This document shows, piece after piece, positions 20,919-31,548 of a stretch of DNA of 64,000 nucleotides. This stretch comes from Escherichia fergusonii ATCC 35469 (lineage in GTDB: Bacteria > Pseudomonadota > Gammaproteobacteria > Enterobacterales > Enterobacteriaceae). The notes beneath the pieces were generated by a model. It was not told where the DNA came from. It made no database searches and saw only the letters and a list, made by a program, of their open reading frames with translations. Within the stretch, counting starts at the first letter, position 1. Each line of letters opens with the position of its first letter. The position numbers were made by a program, and so were the translations under genes. The DNA lies in assembly GCF_000026225.1 (NCBI RefSeq), contig NC_011740.1, forward strand, positions 2,108,001 through 2,172,000, in the 5' to 3' direction.

Positions 20919-22223
20919 ATGAGCTTTAACACAATCATTGACTGGAATAGCTGTACTGCGGAGCAACAACGCCAGCTGTTAATGCGCCCGGCGATCTCCG
21001 CTTCTGAAAGCATTACCCGCACTGTTAACGATATTCTCGATAACGTGAAAACGCGTGGCGATGAGGCCTTGCGGGAATACAGCGCGAAGTTTGATAAAAC
21101 CACGGTTACCGCGCTGAAGGTATCTGCGGATGAGATCGCCGCCGCCAGCGAACGCCTGAGCGACGAGCTAAAACAGGCGATGGCGGTGGCAGTAAAGAAT
21201 ATTGAAACCTTCCACACTGCGCAAAAACTGCCGCCGGTAGATGTCGAAACGCAGCCAGGCGTGCGTTGCCAGCAAGTTACGCGCCCGGTAGCTTCAGTGG
21301 GTTTGTATATTCCTGGCGGCTCCGCCCCGCTCTTTTCAACGGTATTAATGCTGGCGACTCCGGCGCGTATAGCAGGCTGTAAAAAAGTAGTGTTGTGCTC
21401 ACCGCCGCCGATTGCCGATGAAATTCTTTACGCGGCGCAGCTGTGCGGCGTGCAGGACGTGTTTAACGTCGGTGGCGCACAAGCCATTGCCGCACTGGCG
21501 TTTGGTACAGAATCCGTGCCAAAAGTGGACAAAATCTTCGGGCCTGGCAACGCCTTTGTCACCGAGGCAAAACGTCAGGTGAGCCAGCGTCTGGACGGTG
21601 CGGCGATCGATATGCCCGCAGGCCCATCGGAAGTGTTGGTGATTGCCGACAGCGGCGCAACGCCGGATTTCGTGGCTTCTGATTTGCTCTCTCAGGCTGA
21701 ACACGGCCCGGATTCACAGGTGATTTTGCTGACTCCTGATGCTGATATGGCGCGTCGCGTTGCCGAAGCCGTCGAACGCCAGCTGGCAGAACTGCCGCGA
21801 GCCGAAACCGCCCGTCAGGCACTGAGCGCCAGCCGCCTGATCGTAACCAACGATTTAGCGCAGTGCGTGGAGATCTCCAACCAGTACGGCCCGGAGCACC
21901 TGATCATTCAGACCCGCAACGCCCGCGAACTGGTCGATGGCATTACCAGCGCCGGTTCGGTATTTCTCGGTGACTGGTCACCGGAATCGGCAGGTGATTA
22001 CGCCTCCGGCACCAACCACGTGCTGCCGACTTACGGTTATACCGCCACCTGTTCCAGCCTCGGGCTGGCAGATTTCCAGAAACGCATGACCGTACAGGAA
22101 CTGTCGAAAGAAGGCTTTTCCACGCTGGCTTCGACCATTGAAACACTGGCCGCCGCCGAGCGCCTGACTGCCCACAAAAATGCCGTTACTTTGCGTGTTA
22201 ACGCCCTTAAGGAGCAAGCATGA
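20919..22223 (+). CDS. hisD: Histidinol dehydrogenase
   Basis: The 434-residue zinc enzyme performs the last two oxidations, histidinol to histidinal to histidine, with NAD. Conserved stretches such as GLYIPGGSAPLFSTVLM, GPGNAFVTEAK and AEHGPDSQ are intact. The ATG at 20919 gives the usual length. The end overlaps the hisC start by 4 nt. Confidence 0.97.
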   Translation: MSFNTIIDWNSCTAEQQRQLLMRPAISASESITRTVNDILDNVKTRGDEALREYSAKFDKTTVTALKVSADEIAAASERLSDELKQAMAVAVKNIETFHTAQKLPPVDVETQPGVRCQQVTRPVASVGLYIPGGSAPLFSTVLMLATPARIAGCKKVVLCSPPPIADEILYAAQLCGVQDVFNVGGAQAIAALAFGTESVPKVDKIFGPGNAFVTEAKRQVSQRLDGAAIDMPAGPSEVLVIADSGATPDFVASDLLSQAEHGPDSQVILLTPDADMARRVAEAVERQLAELPRAETARQALSASRLIVTNDLAQCVEISNQYGPEHLIIQTRNARELVDGITSAGSVFLGDWSPESAGDYASGTNHVLPTYGYTATCSSLGLADFQKRMTVQELSKEGFSTLASTIETLAAAERLTAHKNAVTLRVNALKEQA

Positions 22224-23290
22224 GCACCGTGACTATTACCGATTTAGCGCGTGAAAACGTCCGCAACCTGACGCCGTATCAGTCGGCGCGTCGTCTGGGC
22301 GGTAACGGCGACGTCTGGCTGAACGCCAACGAATATCCCACAGCCGTGGAGTTTCAGCTTACTCAGCAAACGCTCAATCGCTACCCGGAATGCCAGCCAA
22401 AAGCGGTGATTGACAATTACGCGCAATATGCAGGCGTAAAACCGGAACAGGTGCTGGTCAGCCGTGGCGCGGACGAAGGTATTGAACTGCTGATCCGCGC
22501 TTTTTGCGAACCGGGTAAAGACGCCATCCTCTACTGTCCGCCAACGTATGGCATGTACAGCGTTAGCGCCGAAACCATTGGTGTCGAATGCCGCACAGTG
22601 CCGACGCTGGAAAACTGGCAACTGGACTTACAGGGCATTTCCGACAAGCTGGACGGGGTAAAAGTGGTCTATGTTTGCAGCCCCAACAACCCGACAGGGC
22701 AACTGATCAACCCGCAGGATTTTCGCACCCTGCTGGAGTTAACCCGCGGTAAGGCGATTGTGGTTGCCGATGAAGCCTATATCGAGTTTTGCCCGCAGGC
22801 ATCGCTGGCTGGCTGGCTGGCTGAATATCCGCACCTGGCTATTTTGCGCACACTGTCGAAAGCTTTTGCTCTGGCGGGGCTTCGTTGCGGATTTACGCTG
22901 GCAAACGAAGACGTCATCAACCTGCTGATGAAAGTGATCGCCCCCTACCCGCTCTCGACACCGGTTGCCGATATTGCGGCCCAGGCGTTAAGCCCGCAAG
23001 GAATCCTCGCCATGCGTGAACGGGTAGTGCAAATTATTGCTGAACGCGAATACCTGATTGGCGCACTGAAAGAGATCCCCTGCGTGGAGCAGGTTTTCGA
23101 CTCTGAAACCAACTACATTCTGGCGCGCTTTAAAGCCTCCAGCGCAGTGTTTAAATCTTTGTGGGATCAGGGCATTATCTTACGTGATCAGAATAAACAA
23201 CCCTCTTTAAGCGGCTGCCTGCGAATTACCGTCGGAACCCGTGAAGAAAGCCAGCGCGTCATTGACGCCTTACGTGCGGAGCAAGTTTGA
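22220..23290 (+). CDS. hisC: Histidinol-phosphate aminotransferase
   Basis: The 356-residue PLP enzyme converts imidazole acetol phosphate to histidinol phosphate using glutamate. The PLP lysine lies in RTLSKAFALAGLR, and the SPNNPTG and DEAYIEF motifs of class I/II aminotransferases are present. Overlaps with hisD and hisB show tight coupling. Confidence 0.97.
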   Translation: MSTVTITDLARENVRNLTPYQSARRLGGNGDVWLNANEYPTAVEFQLTQQTLNRYPECQPKAVIDNYAQYAGVKPEQVLVSRGADEGIELLIRAFCEPGKDAILYCPPTYGMYSVSAETIGVECRTVPTLENWQLDLQGISDKLDGVKVVYVCSPNNPTGQLINPQDFRTLLELTRGKAIVVADEAYIEFCPQASLAGWLAEYPHLAILRTLSKAFALAGLRCGFTLANEDVINLLMKVIAPYPLSTPVADIAAQALSPQGILAMRERVVQIIAEREYLIGALKEIPCVEQVFDSETNYILARFKASSAVFKSLWDQGIILRDQNKQPSLSGCLRITVGTREESQRVIDALRAEQV

Positions 23291-24357
23291 TGAGTCAGAA
23301 GTATCTTTTTATCGATCGCGATGGAACCCTGATTAGCGAACCGCCGAGTGATTTTCAGGTGGACCGTTTTGACAAACTCGCCTTTGAACCGGGCGTGATC
23401 CCGGAACTGCTGAAGCTGCAAAAAGCGGGCTACAAACTGGTGATGATCACGAATCAGGATGGTCTGGGAACACAAAGTTTCCCGCAGGCGGATTTCGATG
23501 GCCCGCACAACCTGATGATGCAGATCTTCACCTCACAAGGCGTGCAGTTTGATGAAGTGCTGATTTGTCCGCACCTGCCCGCAGATGAGTGTGACTGCCG
23601 TAAGCCGAAAGTAAAACTGGTGGAGCGTTATCTGGCTGAGCAAGCGATGGATCGTGCCAACAGTTATGTGATTGGCGATCGCGCGACCGATATTCAACTG
23701 GCCGAAAACATGGGCATTAATGGTTTACGCTACGACCGCGAAACCCTGAACTGGCCAATGATTGGCGAACAGCTCACTAAACGCGATCGTTACGCTCACG
23801 TAGTGCGTAATACCAAAGAGACGCAGATTGACGTTCAGGTGTGGCTGGATCGCGAAGGCGGCAGCAAGATTAACACCGGCGTTGGCTTCTTTGATCACAT
23901 GCTGGATCAGATTGCTACCCACGGCGGCTTCCGGATGGAAATCAACGTTAAAGGCGACCTCTATATCGACGATCACCACACTGTCGAAGATACCGGTCTG
24001 GCGCTGGGCGAAGCGTTAAAAATAGCACTTGGCGACAAACGCGGTATTTGCCGCTTCGGTTTTGTGCTGCCGATGGACGAATGTCTTGCCCGCTGCGCGC
24101 TGGATATCTCTGGTCGTCCGCACCTGGAATATAAAGCCGAGTTTACCTACCAGCGCGTGGGCGATCTCAGCACCGAGATGATCGAGCACTTCTTCCGTTC
24201 GCTCTCATACACCATGGGCGTGACCCTGCACCTGAAAACCAAAGGTAAAAACGACCACCACCGTGTAGAGAGCCTGTTCAAAGCTTTTGGTCGCACCCTG
24301 CGCCAAGCCATCCGCGTGGAAGGCGATACCCTGCCCTCGTCGAAAGGAGTGCTGTAA
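23290..24357 (+). CDS. hisB: Bifunctional imidazoleglycerol-phosphate dehydratase and histidinol phosphatase
   Basis: The 355-residue fusion has an N-terminal HAD phosphatase (residues about 1-165, catalytic DRDGT near residues 9-13, with a Cys/His zinc site in [11 protein letters not shown]) and a C-terminal dehydratase (about 167-355, with HHTVED and HHRVE metal motifs). The ATG at 23290 shares its A with the hisC stop. The fusion is typical of enterobacteria. Confidence 0.97.
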
Positions 24358-24947
24358 TGAACGTGGTGATCCTTGATACCGGCTGCGCCAATTTGAACTC
24401 GGTGAAGTCTGCCATTGCGCGTCACGGTTATGAACCCAAAGTTAGCCGTGACCCGGACGTCGTGTTGCTGGCCGATAAACTGTTTTTACCCGGTGTTGGC
24501 ACCGCGCAAGCGGCGATGGACCAGGTGCGTGAGCGCGAGTTGTTTGATCTCATCAAAGCCTGTACCCAACCGGTGCTGGGCATCTGCTTAGGGATGCAAC
24601 TGCTGGGGCGGCGCAGCGAAGAGAGCAACGGTGTCGATTTGCTGGGCATCATCGACGAAGACGTGCCGAAAATGACCGACTTTGGTTTGCCGCTGCCGCA
24701 TATGGGCTGGAACCGCGTTTACCCGCAGGCAGGCAACCGTCTGTTTCAGGGGATTGAAGACGGCGCGTACTTTTACTTTGTTCACAGCTACGCCATGCCG
24801 GTCAATCCGTGGACCATCGCCCAGTGTAACTACGGCGAACCGTTCACCGCGGCGGTACAAAAAGATAACTTCTATGGCGTGCAGTTCCACCCGGAGCGTT
24901 CTGGTGCCGCTGGCGCTAAGTTGCTGAAAAATTTCCTGGAGATGTGA
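24357..24947 (+). CDS. hisH: Imidazole glycerol phosphate synthase, glutaminase subunit
   Basis: The 196-residue class I glutamine amidotransferase supplies ammonia to HisF. The nucleophilic Cys lies in [10 protein letters not shown] and the His-Glu pair in VQFHPERS. It starts at the hisB stop (overlap of 1 nt) and ends at the hisA start. Confidence 0.97.
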
Positions 24948-25684
24948 TGATTATTCCGGCATTAGATTTAATCGACGGCACCGTGGTGCGTCTCCATCAG
25001 GGCGATTATGGCAAACAGCGCGATTACGGTAACGACCCGCTGCCGCGCTTACAGGATTACGCCGCACAAGGTGCCGAAGTGCTGCACCTGGTGGATCTGA
25101 CCGGGGCAAAAGATCCGGCTAAACGACAAATTCCGCTGATTAAAACCCTGGTCGCGGGCGTTAACGTCCCTGTGCAGGTTGGCGGCGGCGTGCGTAGCGA
25201 AGAAGACGTGGCAGCGTTACTGGAAGCAGGCGTTGCGCGCGTGGTGGTTGGCTCCACCGCGGTGAAATCACCAGAAATGGTGAAAGGCTGGTTTGAACGT
25301 TTTGGTGCCGATGCCTTAGTGCTGGCGCTGGATGTCCGCATTGACGAGCAAGGCAACAAGCAGGTAGCAGTCAGCGGTTGGCAAGAAAACTCGGGCGTTT
25401 CTCTGGAACAACTGGTGGAAACCTATCTGCCCGTCGGACTGAAACATGTGCTGTGTACCGATATCTCGCGCGACGGCACGCTGGCAGGTTCTAACGTCTC
25501 TTTATATGAAGAAGTGTGCGCCAAATATCCGCAGGTGGCGTTTCAGTCCTCCGGCGGCATTGGCGACATTGATGATGTGGCTGCCCTGCGTGGTACTGGC
25601 GTGCGCGGCGTAATTGTCGGTCGTGCATTACTGGAAGGTAAATTCACCGTGAAGGAGGCCATCGCATGCTGGCAAAACGCATAA
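24947..25684 (+). CDS. hisA: ProFAR isomerase
   Basis: The 245-residue beta-alpha barrel isomerises ProFAR to PRFAR. The catalytic Asp residues sit in IPALDLIDG and in [12 protein letters not shown]; the phosphate-binding GGG and GR segments ([17 protein letters not shown]) are present. The ATG at 24947 overlaps the hisH stop. The two-fold repeat typical of HisA/HisF is visible. Confidence 0.97.
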
Positions 25685-26442
25685 TTCCGTGTCTCGACGT
25701 TCGTGATGGTCAGGTGGTGAAAGGCGTACAGTTTCGCAACCATGAAATCATTGGTGATATTGTGCCACTGGCAAAACGCTACGCCGAAGAAGGTGCGGAC
25801 GAGCTGGTGTTCTACGATATCACCGCCTCCAGCGATGGACGCGTGGTAGATAAAAGCTGGGTATCACGCGTGGCGGAAGTGATCGACATTCCGTTCTGCG
25901 TGGCGGGGGGGATTAAATCGCTGGATGACGCAGCCAAAATTCTTTCCTTTGGCGCGGATAAAATCTCCATCAACTCCCCCGCGCTGGCGGACCCGACATT
26001 AATTACTCGCCTGGCGGATCGTTTTGGTGTGCAGTGTATTGTGGTCGGTATTGATACCTGGTACGACGCCGAAACCGGTAAATATCATGTGAATCAATAT
26101 ACCGGCGATGAAAGCCGCACCCGCGTTACTCAGTGGGAAACACTCGAGTGGGTACAGGAAGTGCAAAAACGCGGTGCCGGAGAAATCGTCCTCAACATGA
26201 TGAATCAGGACGGCGTGCGTAACGGTTACGATCTCGAACAACTGAAAAAAGTGCGTGAAGTTTGCCACGTCCCGCTGATTGCCTCCGGTGGCGCGGGCAC
26301 CATGGAACACTTCCTCGAAGCCTTCCGCGATGCCGACGTTGACGGTGCGCTGGCTGCTTCCGTATTCCACAAACAAATAATCAATATTGGTGAATTAAAA
26401 GCGTACCTAGCAACACAGGGCGTGGAGATCAGGATATGTTAA
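25666..26442 (+). CDS. hisF: Imidazole glycerol phosphate synthase, cyclase subunit
   Basis: The 258-residue barrel cyclises PRFAR with ammonia from HisH to yield imidazole glycerol phosphate and AICAR. The catalytic Asp residues are in IPCLDVRDG and in [11 protein letters not shown]. It overlaps hisA by 19 nt, as in other E. coli. Confidence 0.97.
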
Positions 26443-27047
26443 CAGAACAACAACGTCGCGAACTGGACTGGGAAAAAACCGACGGACTGATGCCGGTGAT
26501 TGTGCAACACGCGGTATCCGGCGAAGTGTTAATGCTGGGCTATATGAACCCGGAAGCCTTAGATAAAACCCTCGAAAGCAGCAAAGTCACCTTCTTCTCG
26601 CGCACTAAACAGCGACTGTGGACCAAAGGTGAAACGTCGGGCAATTTCCTCAACGTAGTGAGCATTGCGCCGGACTGCGACAACGACACGTTACTGGTGC
26701 TGGCGAATCCCATCGGCCCGACCTGCCACAAAGGCACCAGTAGCTGCTTCGGCAACACCGCTCACCAGTGGTTGTTCCTGTATCAACTGGAACAACTGCT
26801 CGCCGAGCGCAAATCTGCCGATCCTGAAACCTCCTACACCGCCAAACTGTATGCCAGCGGCACCAAACGCATTGCGCAGAAAGTGGGCGAAGAAGGCGTG
26901 GAAACTGCGCTAGCCGCGACGGTACATGACCGCTTTGAGCTGACCAACGAGGCATCTGATTTGATGTATCACCTGCTGGTGTTGTTGCAGGATCAGGATC
27001 TGGATTTAACGACGGTGATTGAGAACCTGCGTAAACGGCATCAGTGA
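26436..27047 (+). CDS. hisI: Bifunctional phosphoribosyl-AMP cyclohydrolase and phosphoribosyl-ATP pyrophosphatase
   Basis: The 203-residue fusion has a cyclohydrolase N-terminal half (about 1-115, metal-binding DCDNDTLL and [12 protein letters not shown]) and a pyrophosphohydrolase C-terminal half ([20 protein letters not shown]). It carries out steps two and three of the pathway. Last gene of the operon; it converges with wzzB. Confidence 0.97.
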
Positions 27048-27087
27048 TTGCGGGGTAAGCGGATACGATGTTGTTGTCGCATCCGGC

Positions 27088-27125
27088 AAAAAAAGGGCAA
27101 GGTGTCACCACCCTGCCCTTTTTCT
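27088..27125. terminator. Terminator between hisI and wzzB
   Basis: AAAAAGGGCA (27090-27099) pairs with TGCCCTTTTT (27114-27123). A and T runs flank both sides, so it can stop both the his operon and wzzB transcription. Confidence 0.85.
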
Positions 27126-27140
27126 TTAAAACCGAAAAGA

Positions 27141-28121
27141 TTACTTCGCGTTGTAATTACGTAGAGCGTTACGCCCCAGTACAATCCCCGCGCCAACCAT
27201 GCCGCCCAGCAACACCGCCAGAATCAAGGTGATTGCCTTTTTCGGGCTATCGCGACGCACTGGCAATGTCGGTTTCATGACATAGCGATAAGCGTGAACA
27301 TTAATGTTATCGACTTTCAGATCTGCAATATCCAACAAAGTTTGACGCGTCCGATAATATTCAGGAGAAAATACCAGAGGTCGGGTAGCTTCGTGTTCAA
27401 CCATTGCATTGAGGGCATCGCTACCAAGCAAGAACATTGAATCCTGGGTTACGTCCTGAGTTTGCTGGATTTGAGGTTTAGTGACATTTGCCTGCATCGC
27501 ATAACGAAGCGCTTCTTTAATCTGCTTGATACGCAAATCTTTCTGCTCCTGCGCAACCATTTCCTGAGTTTTTAAAGAGTCTTCAAGAGTCGTGGTTTGC
27601 AGTTTAATGTTATCTTGCAAATCGCCATCCAGCTCTTTGGCTACCAGCTCATCAACCTGCTGAAGATACTCAGCTAATTGCCGTTGCGCTCCCTCTGCGG
27701 TTTGACCGACATAGGACACCGCTAATGGTAAGCTTTGCCCTTTTATGGTTGGCTCAATGATAAGTTTCTCAGGTTTCTCTAGGTTATCTAAGTTCTCCCC
27801 TAATGCAAAAAGTGCAGTACTAAAACGGTTAAAAAAATCATATTGGACATCAGAAACTTTCGGTGCCCCTCCCCCATAGAGTACTTCAAGAGCATTGCTA
27901 TAAGCACCAATCTGCGCCACATCAGGTTTAGTGATTATTGCTGTTGAAGTCCATTTTTCTTTAGCAATTACCAGGTACCCCACTGCAAGCGCAATAGCAA
28001 CAACTATGCAAGCAATGATAGTGAGCTTACCGCGCCAGAGCTGCATCAAAAGATCAATCAAATCTATCTGTTCTGGGTCGTTGCTACGACCAGAGATATG
28101 GTTATTTTCCACTCTAATCAA
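27141..28121 (-). CDS. wzzB: Wzz O-antigen chain-length determinant
   Basis: The 326-residue inner-membrane co-polymerase has membrane segments near residues 32-52 and 295-315 and a large periplasmic coiled-coil domain between them. It sets the modal length of O-antigen made by Wzy. The C-terminal end (KKAITLILAVLLGGMVGAGI) matches K-12, but the periplasmic part is diverged, as is usual when wzz co-varies with the O type. The start is a TTG at 28121 after AGGG; a GTG three codons later is an alternative. Confidence 0.95.
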   Translation of the reverse strand: MIRVENNHISGRSNDPEQIDLIDLLMQLWRGKLTIIACIVVAIALAVGYLVIAKEKWTSTAIITKPDVAQIGAYSNALEVLYGGGAPKVSDVQYDFFNRFSTALFALGENLDNLEKPEKLIIEPTIKGQSLPLAVSYVGQTAEGAQRQLAEYLQQVDELVAKELDGDLQDNIKLQTTTLEDSLKTQEMVAQEQKDLRIKQIKEALRYAMQANVTKPQIQQTQDVTQDSMFLLGSDALNAMVEHEATRPLVFSPEYYRTRQTLLDIADLKVDNINVHAYRYVMKPTLPVRRDSPKKAITLILAVLLGGMVGAGIVLGRNALRNYNAK

Positions 28122-28292
28122 TACCCTATATAAAATTAGGTTTAGCCAACAGTAGTTTAGCTATAATTATGATTTATGCTATAGGATAAATGATAAAATT
28201 GATTGATGTTTAAATTAAGCGAACACACAATGATCATAATTTGGGATTACATTCACATAAATTATGTATTATATGATATCAGGCTTACATAC

Positions 28293-28324
28293 CAAAATGC
28301 CTGAATAGTGAGGCTATCAGGCAT
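28293..28324 (-). terminator. Probable ugd terminator
   Basis: ATGCCTGA (28297-28304) and TCAGGCAT (28317-28324) form a stem that extends inward past one bulge. On the minus strand TTTTGG follows, a weak tail. Confidence 0.55.
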
Positions 28325-28352
28325 AATTGGAATTATAATCAGGTCTGAAAAA

Positions 28353-29519
28353 TTAATCGCTGCCAAAAAGGTCACGTGTATACACTTTTTCTCTTACATC
28401 GTCCAGTTCTGTAGACATGCGATTAGAGATGATAACATCAGATTGTTGCTTGAAAGTGGTGAGGTCTCGTTCCAGACGTGAGTTAAAAAATGATTCTTCT
28501 TTCATAACGGGTTCATAGATGATCACTTCCACGCCTTTCGCTTTAATTCGCTTCATAATCCCCTGGATAGAGGAAGCACGGAAGTTATCTGAACCACTCT
28601 TCATAATCAGACGATAAATACCCACCACTTGCGGTTTGCGTGACAAAATGGCATCGGCAATAAAGTCTTTACGCGTGCGGTTAGCATCGACAATTGCTGA
28701 GATCAGGTTATTCGGCACAGATTGGTAGTTTGCCAGAAGTTGCTTGGTATCTTTCGGCAAACAATAACCACCGTAACCAAACGAAGGGTTGTTGTAATGG
28801 TTGCCGATACGCGGGTCAAGACAAACACCTTCGATAATCTGTCGGGTATTCAAACCTAAACTTTCTGCATAACTATCCAGTTCATTAAAGTACGCTACGC
28901 GCATCGCCAGATAGGTATTTGCAAAAAGTTTAATCGCTTCAGCTTCGGTTGAGTCGGTAAACAGAGTCGGGATATTTTGCTTAATCGCGCCCTCCTGTAA
29001 TAACGCAGCAAAACGTTCTGCGCGTTCTGAACGCTCACCGATGACAATACGTGAAGGATGGAGATTGTCGTAAAGTGCTTTACCTTCGCGGAGGAATTCC
29101 GGAGAGAAAATAAGGTTATCGATACCCAGACGTTCTTTAATTGATTTGGTAAAACCTACCGGAATTGTAGATTTAATCACCATTACAGCGTTAGGGTTAA
29201 TCTCTGTCACATCACGGATGACCGCTTCCACGCTTGAGGTATTAAAATAATTTGTTTTCGGGTCATAATCGGTAGGCGTGGCAATAATAACGTAATCGGC
29301 ATTTTTATACGCGTCATACTTATCTGTCGTAGCACGGAAATTGAGATCTTTAGTCGCCAGATACTCTTCAATCTCCTTATCAACAATCGGTGACTGCTTC
29401 TTGTTAAGCATGTCCACTTTGGCCTGAACGATATCCAGTGCAACCACTTCGTGGTTTTGCGCAATCAGAATACCATTTGAAAGACCAACATAACCTGTTC
29501 CTGAAATTGTTATTTTCAT
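28353..29519 (-). CDS. ugd: UDP-glucose 6-dehydrogenase
   Basis: The 388-residue enzyme oxidises UDP-glucose to UDP-glucuronate for colanic acid and aminoarabinose synthesis. The NAD-binding loop (ISGTGYVGLSNG) and catalytic Cys in FGYGGYCLPKD are present. The ATG at 29519 gives the standard length; a longer start at 29546 adds nine residues. It lies between wzzB and gnd, as in E. coli generally. PmrA or Rcs control sites were not clearly seen. Confidence 0.97.
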   Translation of the reverse strand: MKITISGTGYVGLSNGILIAQNHEVVALDIVQAKVDMLNKKQSPIVDKEIEEYLATKDLNFRATTDKYDAYKNADYVIIATPTDYDPKTNYFNTSSVEAVIRDVTEINPNAVMVIKSTIPVGFTKSIKERLGIDNLIFSPEFLREGKALYDNLHPSRIVIGERSERAERFAALLQEGAIKQNIPTLFTDSTEAEAIKLFANTYLAMRVAYFNELDSYAESLGLNTRQIIEGVCLDPRIGNHYNNPSFGYGGYCLPKDTKQLLANYQSVPNNLISAIVDANRTRKDFIADAILSRKPQVVGIYRLIMKSGSDNFRASSIQGIMKRIKAKGVEVIIYEPVMKEESFFNSRLERDLTTFKQQSDVIISNRMSTELDDVREKVYTRDLFGSD

Positions 29520-29712
29520 TAGCTCTGACTTCTTCCGGTTTAACATTTAGAGTGGTCATTAATCCACCACCACATCTTCATCCACTGCGGGATTTTTAAC
29601 GCTGATGTAGATGAACTGTCAAGGCAGCGATCCTGCTGTGCGGCTCTGTATTATATCGCTTTTTTTAACCATAAATTATAAAAAAAGGCCATAACCTGCC
29701 GCTTTGTATAAT

Positions 29713-29740
29713 AAAAAAGCCCGGAGGGTTTCTCCGGGCC
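29713..29740 (-). terminator. gnd terminator
   Basis: GCCCGGAG (29719-29726) and CTCCGGGC (29732-29739) form the stem and six T follow on the minus strand. Confidence 0.9.
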
Positions 29741-29768
29741 TTGCATTGATTAATTGATTTAAATCAGA

Positions 29769-31175
29769 TTAATCCAGCCATTCGGTATGGAACACACCTT
29801 CTTTATCGATGCGCTTATAAGTATGTGCACCGAAATAGTCACGCTGTGCCTGGATCAGATTCGCAGGCAGAACAGCGGCACGGTAGCTGTCGTAATAGGC
29901 AACCGCAGCAGCGAAGGTAGGAACCGGGATACCGTTCAGTACCGCATAAGCAACGACATCACGCAGCGCCTGCTGGTAGTCATCGGCGATTTGCTTGAAG
30001 TACGGGGCCAGCAGCAGGTTAGCGATCTGCGGATTTTCGGCATATGCATCGGTGATTTTCTGCAGGAACTGCGCACGGATGATGCAGCCAGCACGGAAAA
30101 TCTTCGCGATTTCGCCGTAGTTCAGATCCCAGTTGTACTCTTCAGACGCCGCACGCAGCTGAGAGAAGCCCTGAGCGTAAGAAACGATTTTGCCCAGATA
30201 CAGCGCACGACGAACTTTCTCGATAAACTCAGCCTTGTCGCCAGCTGCCTGTGCTTGCGGGCCAGAGAGAACTTTAGATGCGGCAACACGCTGATCTTTC
30301 AGAGAAGAGATATAACGTGCAAACACAGACTCGGTAATCAGCGACAGTGGTTCGCCGAGATCCAGCGCGCTCTGGCTGGTCCATTTACCGGTACCTTTGT
30401 TTGCTGCTTCATCCAGAATCACATCAACCAGGTAGTTACCGTCTTCATCTTTTTTGGTGAAGATATCTTTGGTGATGTCGATCAGGTAGCTGCTCAGTTC
30501 ACCGTTATTCCACTCGGTAAAGGTCTGCGCCAGTTCTTCGTTGGTGAGGTTCAGGCCACCTTTAAGCAGAGAATAGGCTTCAGCAATCAGCTGCATATCA
30601 CCGTATTCAATACCGTTGTGAACCATCTTCACATAGTGACCTGCGCCATCGGCACCAATATAGGTAACGCATGGCTCACCGTCTTCAGCTACTGCGGCGA
30701 TTTTGGTCAGGATCGGCGCAACCAGTTCATAGGCTTCTTTCTGGCCACCAGGCATAATGGAAGGACCTTTCAGCGCGCCCTCTTCACCACCGGAAACACC
30801 AGTACCGATAAAGTTAAAGCCTTCTGCAGAAAGCTCACGGTTACGACGAATGGTGTCCTGGAAGAAGGTGTTACCGCCATCAATGATGATGTCACCTTTA
30901 TCGAGATATGGTTTAAGGGAATCAATAGTAGCATCCGTCCCTGCACCTGCTTTCACCATTAACAGGATACGACGAGGCGTTTCCAGAGATTCAACAAACT
31001 CTTTCACCGTATAGTAAGGAACCAGTTTCTTGCCTGGATTTTCGGTAATCACTTCTTCCGTCTTTTCACGGGAACGGTTGAAAATAGAGACGGTATAACC
31101 ACGGCTTTCGATGTTGAGCGCAAGGTTGCGCCCCATAACTGCCATACCGACGACGCCGATCTGTTGCTTTGACAT
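29769..31175 (-). CDS. gnd: 6-phosphogluconate dehydrogenase, decarboxylating
   Basis: The 468-residue pentose-phosphate enzyme converts 6-phosphogluconate to ribulose 5-phosphate with NADP. The nucleotide loop GVVGMAVMGRNLALN and the FIGTGVSGGEEGA segment are intact. It has an AGGAG ribosome site. The gene flanks the O-antigen locus, and gnd alleles often travel with it during recombination. Confidence 0.98.
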   Translation of the reverse strand: MSKQQIGVVGMAVMGRNLALNIESRGYTVSIFNRSREKTEEVITENPGKKLVPYYTVKEFVESLETPRRILLMVKAGAGTDATIDSLKPYLDKGDIIIDGGNTFFQDTIRRNRELSAEGFNFIGTGVSGGEEGALKGPSIMPGGQKEAYELVAPILTKIAAVAEDGEPCVTYIGADGAGHYVKMVHNGIEYGDMQLIAEAYSLLKGGLNLTNEELAQTFTEWNNGELSSYLIDITKDIFTKKDEDGNYLVDVILDEAANKGTGKWTSQSALDLGEPLSLITESVFARYISSLKDQRVAASKVLSGPQAQAAGDKAEFIEKVRRALYLGKIVSYAQGFSQLRAASEEYNWDLNYGEIAKIFRAGCIIRAQFLQKITDAYAENPQIANLLLAPYFKQIADDYQQALRDVVAYAVLNGIPVPTFAAAVAYYDSYRAAVLPANLIQAQRDYFGAHTYKRIDKEGVFHTEWLD

Positions 31176-31548
31176 TGTTTACTCCTGTCAGGGGTAGTCA
31201 CCATAATTCTTATGCAGCTATAAGCTGATTCTGATGTTAACTCATATTAGATAATAAACAATATAAGTACACCAGGTTAAGTCAATTAAATTAAAGCTCA
31301 ATAAACACTAGAGTTAATATATTATTTTTCGTGGCAAAAAGCATATACGTTCATCCAAAATACATTGGATGTGTGTATAGCGAATCAAAAAACAACAATT
31401 AATTTAAGCATATACTTTTCTACTACAGAACACCATGTTTTAAGTTAATTTATTTTAATCGTTAAAATCGCGTTTTTTCTTAATGTACTTTCATTTCATA
31501 TCTCTACTTAAATATTAATCAAAAAATAGAGTTGTGATATTTAAGATA
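31176..31548. other. AT-rich gap between the O-antigen cluster and gnd
   Basis: These 373 bases hold no convincing gene. They should contain the gnd promoter near 31,200-31,300. The rest is very AT-rich like the O-antigen genes, and no clear terminator for the last O-antigen gene was found. Confidence 0.65.
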